Assembly: GCA_964343975.1 (NCBI GenBank) | Contig: CAYFLU010000094.1 | Span: 1 to 12,980, forward strand | DNA: 12,980 nt | Reading direction: 5' to 3' | Source: SCUN01 sp964343975 | GTDB lineage: Bacteria > Acidobacteriota > Vicinamibacteria > Vicinamibacterales > SCN-69-37 | In this document: positions 8,686 to 12,980 of the stretch, one piece after another | How the letters are laid out: each line of letters opens with the position of its first letter | Numbering within the stretch: the stretch's first letter is position 1 | Position numbers and translations under genes: made by a program | The notes under the pieces: model-generated | What the model was told of the DNA's origin: nothing | The model's database searches: none | What the model saw: only the letters and a program-made list of their open reading frames with translations

Positions 8686-9726
8686 ATGCCGCGCACGCGT
8701 TCGTTGGCATTCTCGGAATTGAAGATCGGCATCATCGCCGTCGCCGCCGTGATCCTGGCCAGCGTGTTGATCATTGCGGTGGGTGGGCAGGCCGGCTTTC
8801 CGTGGCAGCAATATCCACTGCGCACGAAGTTCTCCAACGTGCAGGGCATGAAGTCGGGCGCGGTCGTTCGCCTGGCCGGCAAGGACATCGGCAAAGTCAC
8901 GAGCGTTGAGCTCTCCGGCGCGCTGGTCGAAGTGTCGATGACGCTCAATCAGAGTGTGCGGCCGCTCATCACGGCGAATTCGCGAGCGTCGATCGGCTCG
9001 CTCAGCCTGCTCGGAGAGCCGATCATCGAGATCTCGCCGGCGCCGGGCGGCGCGGCGATCGCGGACAACGCATTTCTCGAGTCCACGGGCAGCGGAAGCC
9101 CGATCAACGACCTCGCGGTGCAGGCGCGGTCGAGCCTCGACGAAGCCAACAAGCTGGTCGCCGAGATCCGGGCGGGCAAGGGCACCATGGGCAAGCTCTT
9201 CGCCGACGACGCGCTCTATCGGAATCTGGATGAGCTGCTGGTGTCGACGCATCGCGTCACGCAGGGGCTCGAGGGCACGAAGGGCACGGCGGGCCGGCTC
9301 ATCAACGACCCGGCGCTCTACGAGGCGCTCAAGAAGAACATCGACGATCTCGACGGCGTGGTCACCTCACTGAAGACCGGGACGAGCCCCCTCGGCCGGC
9401 TCCTGTATGACGAGGCGATGGGGAAGGCCATGGCTGGCACCGCCGCGAACCTCGACGCGGCGAGCGGCAAACTGAACGCCAAGGACAACACACTCGGGGC
9501 ATTGCTGAATGAACGGGTCTTGTACGACCGGCTGAACACGACCACCGATCGCATCGACCGGCTGGTGGCCACGCTCCAGGCCAAGGAAGGCACGGCCGGG
9601 TTGCTCGTGAATGATCGTCAGCTCTACGACAACATGAATAGTACGATGAAGGAGATGCAGGCGCTGCTCGCCGACATCCGCAAGGATCCCAAGAAGTATC
9701 TGCGGGTCAGCGTCTCCATTTTCTAA
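8686..9726 (+). CDS. mlaD: MCE-domain lipid-transport subunit MlaD with repeated tail
   Basis: A 346-residue protein with an N-terminal membrane anchor (about 11-33) and one MCE domain (about 42-120, including FSNVQGMKSGAVVRLAGKDI and GSLSLLGEPIIEI). A long tail consists of five tandem 34-residue units from K165 to D334, followed by PKKYLRVSVSIF. MCE proteins form hexameric rings in the periplasm that bind MlaEF and carry lipids. E. coli MlaD is only about 180 residues, so the tail nearly doubles it. The helix-prone repeats could extend the ring towards the outer membrane, as the needle regions of PqiB do; this is inference. The start is firm: ATG at 8686, with AAGGAG 5 bases upstream. It is the third gene of the mlaEFD set and the last clear transporter gene before the assembly gap. 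Confidence 0.94.
   Translation: MPRTRSLAFSELKIGIIAVAAVILASVLIIAVGGQAGFPWQQYPLRTKFSNVQGMKSGAVVRLAGKDIGKVTSVELSGALVEVSMTLNQSVRPLITANSRASIGSLSLLGEPIIEISPAPGGAAIADNAFLESTGSGSPINDLAVQARSSLDEANKLVAEIRAGKGTMGKLFADDALYRNLDELLVSTHRVTQGLEGTKGTAGRLINDPALYEALKKNIDDLDGVVTSLKTGTSPLGRLLYDEAMGKAMAGTAANLDAASGKLNAKDNTLGALLNERVLYDRLNTTTDRIDRLVATLQAKEGTAGLLVNDRQLYDNMNSTMKEMQALLADIRKDPKKYLRVSVSIF
9178..9687 (+). repeat. Five tandem 102-bp (34-residue) coding repeats in mlaD
   Basis: The repeat-defining glycines are at residues 169, 203, 237, 271 and 305, spaced exactly 34 apart. Each unit begins with a [KE]-G-T-x-G-x-L-type turn, followed in four of the five by an x-x-L-Y motif (A-M-G in unit 3), then a helix with D/L-rich heptads. 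Units start at bases 9178, 9280, 9382, 9484 and 9586. Unit 3 is the most diverged. Conservation is at the protein level, not the DNA level, so the repeat is old. Confidence 0.85.
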
Positions 9727-9733
9727 CTGGCAC

Positions 9734-9740
9734 AGGAGGT
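9734..9740 (+). promoter_or_regulatory. Perfect Shine-Dalgarno for the gapped small protein
   Basis: AGGAGGT lies 3 bases before the ATG at 9744. It is the strongest ribosome-binding site on the plus strand of the window and confirms that a real gene starts here despite the assembly gap. Confidence 0.8.
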
Positions 9741-9743
9741 CCC

Positions 9744-10055
9744 ATGGCTACGCGAGAGAACGGATCGTCGTCATCCACGGGCAATACGGTGTTGGCATTT
9801 GCACTGGGCGCGCTGGCGGGGGCGGTCGTNNNNNNNNNNNNNNNNNNNNNNNNNNNNNNNNNNNNNNNNNNNNNNNNNNNNNNNNNNNNNNNNNNNNNNN
9901 NNNNNNNNNNNNNNNNNNNNNNNNNNNNNCAATCGGGCACGGCGGTGCTTGCAGGCCTACGGGCGGCTCTGGCATTCTTCTCCGCACGCCAGAACCGGCG
10001 ATCGGCCGGCGAGGGCGGTGACGACGAAGACGACGACAGCCTTTTCATCGGATAG
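9744..10055 (+). CDS. Small membrane protein interrupted by an assembly gap
   Basis: The gene starts at ATG 9744 after a perfect AGGAGGT. The first 28 residues are a Ser-rich polar stretch (RENGSSSSTGN) followed by the hydrophobic Gly/Ala segment VLAFALGALAGAV. The 100 Ns then begin at 9830. After the gap the same frame continues as AVLAGLRAALAFFSARQNRR and ends in a very acidic tail (GGDDEDDDSLFIG), with TAG at 10053-10055. The layout resembles small YtxH-like envelope proteins, but that is a guess. If the 100 Ns are a placeholder for an unknown length, the two ends may not belong to one gene. It is probably cotranscribed with mlaD, 17 bases upstream. Confidence 0.55.
   Translation: MATRENGSSSSTGNTVLAFALGALAGAVXXXXXXXXXXXXXXXXXXXXXXXXXXXXXXXXXXQSGTAVLAGLRAALAFFSARQNRRSAGEGGDDEDDDSLFIG
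9830..9929. other. Assembly gap of exactly 100 Ns
   Basis: A run of 100 ambiguous bases, the usual placeholder for a scaffold join of unknown length. Nothing can be said about what it holds. The flanks are Gly/Ala-coding and GC-rich. Confidence 0.99.
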
Positions 10056-10065
10056 GATTGGCGAC

Positions 10066-10620
10066 ATGCGACAACTGGCGGCGGTAACGGGCGTGTTTGG
10101 CGTGGTGTTGGCGAGCGCGATCAGCGTGGCGGCACAGCAGCCACCCGCGGCGCAGTCTCCGGCGGCGACCAAGGAACTCGTCGATTTGATGACGAAGGCC
10201 AAGGTCGACTGCGCGGTCGCCGAAAACAATCAGGTGTACGGCGGCTACATCGCCGCGCTGTTGATTCCCGGCGCCAAACTGACGGTTGTGTCCGCGCGGT
10301 TCAAAGACACGACGGCGATGACCTACAAGCTCTACAACAAAGACTGCATGGGCGCCTATCAGGATCTGAGCGCCGCGGCCGATGCGGTGGATCGTGTGGT
10401 GTTCGATGACATCGCGGCAGACGGTCTCGTCGCGAAGCCGAAGAAGGACATGCCGAAAGACGCGATCACGGTCGACAACAAGACGACCAAGTTCGACAGC
10501 GACAAGGACGCGCTGAAGCAGGCGAAGCTCTCGATCGAAGAGTTCAACAAGCAGTTCGCCTCGGCCGACGAGACGTATACGAAGTTTCTTCGCTTGCTCT
10601 CGGCGCAGATGAAGAAGTAG
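10066..10620 (+). CDS. Small exported protein of unknown function
   Basis: A 184-residue protein not recognised as any named family. Residues 1-23 look like a Sec signal peptide (hydrophobic core about 4-20, cleavage likely after V-A-A before QQPPAAQS). The mature part is Lys/Asp/Ala-rich and largely helical, with two cysteines (C49 and C94) that could form a disulfide, and a short tyrosine-rich patch (NNQVYGGYIAALLIPGA). The C-terminal third looks amphipathic and helical and ends QMKK. The start chosen is ATG 10066, 10 bases after the previous stop. Its position after mlaEFD suggests a periplasmic role, possibly linked to the envelope, but no function can be assigned. tRNA-Val follows 19 bases downstream. 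Confidence 0.78.
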   Translation: MRQLAAVTGVFGVVLASAISVAAQQPPAAQSPAATKELVDLMTKAKVDCAVAENNQVYGGYIAALLIPGAKLTVVSARFKDTTAMTYKLYNKDCMGAYQDLSAAADAVDRVVFDDIAADGLVAKPKKDMPKDAITVDNKTTKFDSDKDALKQAKLSIEEFNKQFASADETYTKFLRLLSAQMKK

Positions 10621-10639
10621 ACTGTTCTTCCTCTGGATT

Positions 10640-10715
10640 GGGCGCTTAGCTCAGCTGGTAGAGCATCGCCTTCACACGGCGGTGGTCGCAGGTTCGAGTC
10701 CTGCAGCGCCCACCA
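10640..10715 (+). tRNA. tRNA-Val (anticodon CAC)
   Basis: A complete 76-base cloverleaf. The acceptor GGGCGCT pairs with AGCGCCC, the D stem is GCTC/GAGC, and the anticodon stem TCGCC/GGCGG holds the loop TTCACAC, giving anticodon CAC (reads GUG, valine). The T arm is GCAGG-TTCGAGT-CCTGC, followed by discriminator A and an encoded CCA end. It lies 19 bases after the exported-protein gene on the same strand. No separate promoter is evident, so it may be processed from the same transcript. Confidence 0.97.
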
Positions 10716-10756
10716 ATCTTCTCCAATCCACTTCTGCGTCGGCCCTGAGCGGCGTC

Positions 10757-10786
10757 GCTATCGTCTGGCGCTCGTCCAGCGATAGC
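10757..10786. terminator. Stable hairpin between converging transcripts
   Basis: GCTATCG (10757-10763) pairs with CGATAGC (10780-10786). After a single-base bulge (T64), CTGG (10765-10768) pairs with CCAG (10776-10779) around a 7-base loop. That gives 11 base pairs with one bulge. It sits where plus-strand transcription (tRNA-Val) and minus-strand transcription (the upp operon) converge, and it contains the stop codon of the 40-residue protein. There is no T-tract on either side, so it would not be a textbook intrinsic terminator. It may instead protect or pause 3' ends. Confidence 0.4.
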
Positions 10787-10880
10787 ACGCGACGATTGCC
10801 ATCGCGACCACGCCGGCAAACGCGGCCAGCCCACCAATGACTGCGACGGAAAACACGACGAACGTCGCGGTGTGGTCCAT
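10758..10880 (-). CDS. 40-residue single-span membrane protein downstream of the citryl-CoA-lyase-like gene
   Basis: A short frame from ATG at 10880 to TAG at 10758 encodes 40 residues. After MDHTAT comes a continuous hydrophobic stretch, about residues 7-32 (Val/Ala/Gly-rich, with G16-G17 and G23), then a basic tail containing R34, R39 and R40. This fits one membrane span with the C-terminus in the cytoplasm. A strong minus-strand Shine-Dalgarno, GGAGG (10889-10893), lies 8 bases before the ATG, inside the last codons of the preceding gene. The ATG is 2 bases past that gene's stop, so translational coupling is likely. The reading frame plus ribosome-binding site make it more than chance, but no family is recognised. 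The stop lies in a hairpin. Confidence 0.6.
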   Translation of the reverse strand: MDHTATFVVFSVAVIGGLAAFAGVVAMAIVACYRWTSARR

Positions 10881-10882
10881 GA

Positions 10883-11677
10883 CTACTTCCTCCGATGAGT
10901 GAGGCGGCGCTCAGACGGGCCGTCGTAGTGGTGCTTCGCCGGGTCGATGGCGCGCATCGGACGCTCGCGGCCCTGTTCTTCGAGCGCATGCGCGGCAAGG
11001 CCGGGCACGCGTGAGATCAGCAACAACGCGTCGGCCGTTTCCGGCGGCAGACCGATGTCGCCGCACACCGCCGCGATCGCGCCGTCGATGTTGATGGGCA
11101 TGGGGCGCTCGGCGAGCGTCGGGTGCTTGGCCAGAGCGCGTTCGATGGCGCGCAACATCTGCATGTACGGCCCGTCGAATCCGAGTTCCAAAGCGAGTTG
11201 GAGCAGGCTACCGGCCCGCGGGTCTCGCGTGTGCATGCGATGGCCGAACCCGGGCGGCGGAATCTCAGCCGCCTCGAGGAGTCGTTCTGCCAGTGCATCC
11301 GCTGCCGCCTGCGGCGTGGCTCCGCGGTGCACGTCTTCGATCGCTTCGTCGAGACGCATCCGGCAGGCCAGGATGTCGCCGCCATGATGGCGTCCGAACG
11401 CGAGAATGCCTGCGGCGACGGAGCTGCGCAGCGAGGAGCCGGTGGTGGCGGCATTGCGGGCCGCGATCGTCGACGGCGGTGACACGCCGTGGTCGATGAA
11501 CGACACGAGCATCGCATCGACGATGCGTCCGATTGAGGGCGACGGCAGGTCGCCCGTCAGCAGCAGAAAGATCGCTTCGCCGAAGCTGACCTTCGTCATC
11601 AACTCGTCGAGGGCATAGCCCCGCACGAGGATGCGGTTCGGGCTGATTTCCGTGAGAGACGTGCGCCAGTCGCTCAT
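10883..11677 (-). CDS. Short citrate synthase-like protein, citryl-CoA lyase type
   Basis: A 264-residue protein of the citrate synthase superfamily, far shorter than the usual 370-430 residues. All three catalytic residues are visible: H98 in the H-H-G-G turn, H146 in GFGHR and D198 in the N-I-D-G motif. The sequence DHGVSPPSTIAAR (from 62) matches the conserved D-H-G-x-[ST]-P-S-[ST] helix seen in citryl-CoA lyases and ATP-citrate-lyase ends, and SRVPGLAAHALEEQ matches the C-terminal helix. Such short proteins cleave citryl-CoA to acetyl-CoA and oxaloacetate in organisms such as Hydrogenobacter; that activity here is inferred from length and motifs. A small ring-closing synthase or another acyl-CoA lyase is possible. 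ATG at 11677 follows the upp stop by 6 bases with only a weak GAGG, so it is cotranscribed with upp. Confidence 0.82.
   Translation of the reverse strand: MSDWRTSLTEISPNRILVRGYALDELMTKVSFGEAIFLLLTGDLPSPSIGRIVDAMLVSFIDHGVSPPSTIAARNAATTGSSLRSSVAAGILAFGRHHGGDILACRMRLDEAIEDVHRGATPQAAADALAERLLEAAEIPPPGFGHRMHTRDPRAGSLLQLALELGFDGPYMQMLRAIERALAKHPTLAERPMPINIDGAIAAVCGDIGLPPETADALLLISRVPGLAAHALEEQGRERPMRAIDPAKHHYDGPSERRLTHRRK
10889..10893 (-). promoter_or_regulatory. Shine-Dalgarno of the 40-residue membrane protein
   Basis: GGAGG read on the minus strand (extended GGAGGAA), 8 bases before the ATG at 10880 and inside the last codons of the citryl-CoA-lyase-like gene. It is the main support that the short frame is translated. 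Confidence 0.6.
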
Positions 11678-11683
11678 GCGGCC

Positions 11684-12307
11684 TCAGACCGTGCCGTAGA
11701 GGCGATCGCCGAAGTCGCCGAGTCCGGGCAGGATGAACTTATGCGCATTGAGCTCGCGGTCGATCGCCGGGGTGAACACATGCACGCCCGGGTGCGCGCG
11801 CTCGACTTCCGCGATGCCTTCCGGGGCCGCGACGATGCAGATGAGGCGGATGTCCTGAGCGCCGGCTCGCTGCAGCATTGTGATGGCCGCGACGGCGCTC
11901 CCGCCCGTGGCGAGCATCGGGTCGATGATGATCGCGGTCGAGCGCGACAGGTCCGGCGGAAGCTTCTTGTAGTACTGCGAGGCGACGGCCGTCTGCTCAT
12001 CCCGCTGGAGGCCGATGTGCCCGACCCGCGCGTGCGGCAGGATCTCGAGGACCGCATCCACCATCCCGAGTCCGGCCCGGAGCACCGGCACCACGACGAC
12101 GTCGGCCTGAAGGCGCCGCCCGGTGGTGGTCTCGAGGGGCGTCTCGATCTCGACGGTGGCCGTCGGCAGGGCGCGCGCGGCCTCGGCCGCGAGGATCAGG
12201 CTGATCCGATGGGCGAGTCGCCGGAAGTGGCTCGTGGTCGTGGTTTTGTCGCGCAGCAACGCCAACGCGTCGTGTGCGACGGGATGGTCGATGAGATGGA
12301 CCGGCAC
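11684..12307 (-). CDS. upp: Uracil phosphoribosyltransferase
   Basis: A 207-residue enzyme converting uracil and PRPP to UMP in pyrimidine salvage. The N-terminal H-P-[LV]-V-x-H/x-x-L motif appears as DHPVAHDALALLRD. VVVVPVLRAGLGM holds the conserved V-P-[IV]-L-R-A-G. The PRPP loop is D129-P-M-L-A-T-G-G-S137, and the uracil-binding end is G195-L-G-D-F-G-D-R-L-Y-G-T. E. coli has Ala where this has F199. The frame stays open to 12664. I chose GTG at 12307 because it gives MPVHLIDHP, with 7 residues before the conserved HP as in E. coli, and the usual 207-208 residues. GTG 12322 is an alternative, adding five residues. Neither start has a good ribosome-binding site. The citryl-CoA-lyase-like gene follows at once. 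Confidence 0.95.
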   Translation of the reverse strand: MPVHLIDHPVAHDALALLRDKTTTTSHFRRLAHRISLILAAEAARALPTATVEIETPLETTTGRRLQADVVVVPVLRAGLGMVDAVLEILPHARVGHIGLQRDEQTAVASQYYKKLPPDLSRSTAIIIDPMLATGGSAVAAITMLQRAGAQDIRLICIVAAPEGIAEVERAHPGVHVFTPAIDRELNAHKFILPGLGDFGDRLYGTV

Positions 12308-12367
12308 GGTCAGAATATACACCGCGTGGGCGACGCCGCTCCGGCGTCGGGATAGAATCAAGAGCCA
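12308..12367. promoter_or_regulatory. Divergent control region between upp and the amidohydrolase
   Basis: This 60-base space must hold both promoters. On the minus strand TATATT (12319-12314) could be a -10 box for upp, which would start the transcript at or near GTG 12307 and leave it with little or no leader. On the plus strand TAGAAT (12353-12358) is one mismatch from TATAAT and lies 9 bases before the amidohydrolase ATG. No good -35 matches were found for either. The centre carries a perfect 8-bp inverted repeat (12331-12338 and 12342-12349). Confidence 0.35.
12331..12349. repeat. Perfect 8-bp inverted repeat in the upp/amidohydrolase divergent region
   Basis: CGACGCCG, loop CTC, then CGGCGTCG. 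It lies centrally between the two candidate -10 boxes, where an operator or a leader hairpin could act on both genes. It lacks a T-tract, so it is not a terminator. Chance is possible in GC-rich DNA. Confidence 0.55.
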
Positions 12368-12980
12368 ATGCGTTCGATGCGGCTTCTCCTGCCCGCGGTC
12401 GCGCTGGTTCTCGCGACTGCCGCTCTGCTGACCGTCACCCGTGGCCAGGCCCGGACACCGGTCTCCCTCGTGATCACCGGCGGCACGGTGCTGACGCAGA
12501 ACGCCGAGCGGCATCAGATCGAGAACGGCGCGGTGGCGATCAATCGCGACACGATCGTGGCCGTCGGCACCGCCGACGACATCGCGCGCCGCTATGACGC
12601 TGCCGAGACGATCGACGCGCGCAATCAGGTGATCATGCCGGGGCTCGTAAACACGCACACGCATGCGGCGATGGTGCTGTTCCGGGGCTTGGGCAGCGAC
12701 CTCGCGCTGATGGACTGGTTAAATCACTACATCTTTCCGGCCGAGAAAAAGACGCTCTCGCCGGATTTCGTCCGTGTCGGCACGCGACTGGCCGCCCTTG
12801 AGATGATCGAGTCGGGCACGACGACCTTCGCCGACATGTATTACTTCGAAGACGATGTGGCGGATGTCACGCGGGAAGCCGGGCTGCGCGCCGTGCTGGG
12901 CGAGAGCGTCATCAAGTTTCCCGTCGCCGATGCCGCGACGCCCGAAGAGGCGCTGGCGCGTGCGGAGCGGTTCATTCAGG
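12368..12980 (+). CDS. N-terminal part of an exported amidohydrolase (MTA/SAH deaminase-like)
   Basis: The gene runs off the window; 204 codons are present. Residues 1-27 look like a signal peptide: R2/R5, then a hydrophobic core about 6-23, with cleavage likely after G-Q-A. The mature N-terminus has the small beta domain of amidohydrolases (LVITGGTVLTQN, then IVAVG and IDARNQVIMPGLVNTHTH). The zinc motif H97-T-H99 is followed by AAMVLFRGLGSDLALMDWL, typical of the MtaD/SsnA/TrzF deaminase group. ESGTTTFADMYYF fits the next barrel strand. Relatives deaminate 5-methylthioadenosine, S-adenosylhomocysteine or related bases, normally in the cytoplasm, so the export signal is unusual. ATG 12377 is an alternative start that keeps most of the signal. 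The later metal and catalytic residues lie outside the window. Confidence 0.88.
   Translation, partial: MRSMRLLLPAVALVLATAALLTVTRGQARTPVSLVITGGTVLTQNAERHQIENGAVAINRDTIVAVGTADDIARRYDAAETIDARNQVIMPGLVNTHTHAAMVLFRGLGSDLALMDWLNHYIFPAEKKTLSPDFVRVGTRLAALEMIESGTTTFADMYYFEDDVADVTREAGLRAVLGESVIKFPVADAATPEEALARAERFIQ

Noticed and set aside
8296..9252. 318-codon minus-strand frame opposite mlaF/mlaD
   Set aside because: Arg/His-rich shadow crossing two real genes, with no start signal or domain.
9799..10620. One 273-residue protein running through the Ns into the exported-protein gene
   Set aside because: The frame before 10066 is arbitrary across unknown bases; the signal peptide and ATG at 10066 mark the true start.
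10646..10837. 63-residue minus-strand protein ending in CRTRTCDHRRVKAMLYQLS
   Set aside because: This is the well-known false protein produced by translating the antisense strand of a tRNA gene.
11741..12355. 204-codon plus-strand frame opposite upp
   Set aside because: Asp/Arg/Gly-rich shadow; the minus strand has the full uracil phosphoribosyltransferase motifs.
12308..12664. Long N-terminal extension of upp up to 12664
   Set aside because: It would run antisense into the amidohydrolase and add about 119 residues with no family counterpart; the GTG at 12307 gives the normal length.

Overview
The window is GC-rich and densely packed with genes. It looks chromosomal and most likely comes from an Acidobacteriota member, plausibly a Vicinamibacteria-like lineage. 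The best lineage clue is the secreted von Willebrand-type protein at 4153-5097, which matches the 'VWFA-related Acidobacterial domain' architecture. The MlaD tail style, the patatin-like gene and the uracil phosphoribosyltransferase are compatible with this. The assignment is inferred from remembered family features; no search was run. I see no transposase, phage gene, CRISPR array or defence system.

Layout. (a) 1-2676, plus strand: the last 19 codons of a probable GreA, then a membrane-anchored patatin-like protein that has lost both catalytic dyad residues, then a PLP-dependent Cys/Met transsulfuration-family enzyme. (b) 2678-4087, minus strand: a DHH/DHHA1 phosphoesterase (NrnA type) with an extra N-terminal regulatory-like domain, convergent with the PLP enzyme across a single base. 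(c) 4088-4152: a short divergent control region. (d) 4153-10620, plus strand: VWA protein, uvrB, mlaE, mlaF, mlaD, a small membrane protein interrupted by a 100-N assembly gap, and a small exported protein. Spacings are very tight (11 bp, then 4-bp and 1-bp overlaps), so most of this block is probably one transcript. (e) 10640-10715: tRNA-Val(CAC). (f) 10758-12307, minus strand: upp, a short citrate synthase/citryl-CoA lyase-like gene, and a previously untracked 40-residue membrane protein with a strong Shine-Dalgarno. (g) 12368 to the window end, plus strand: the start of an exported MTA/SAH-deaminase-like amidohydrolase, divergent from upp.

How the genes work together. mlaE, mlaF and mlaD form the permease, ATPase and periplasmic MCE subunits of a lipid transporter between inner and outer membranes; the MlaD tail is five exact 34-residue repeats. 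UvrB supplies nucleotide-excision repair, and its stop overlaps the mlaE start. Upp salvages uracil, and the divergent amidohydrolase may act on purine-type deaminase substrates. No complete undescribed system is evident. The observations most worth following are the dead patatin, the 34-residue MlaD repeats and the small membrane protein coupled to the citryl-CoA-lyase-like gene.
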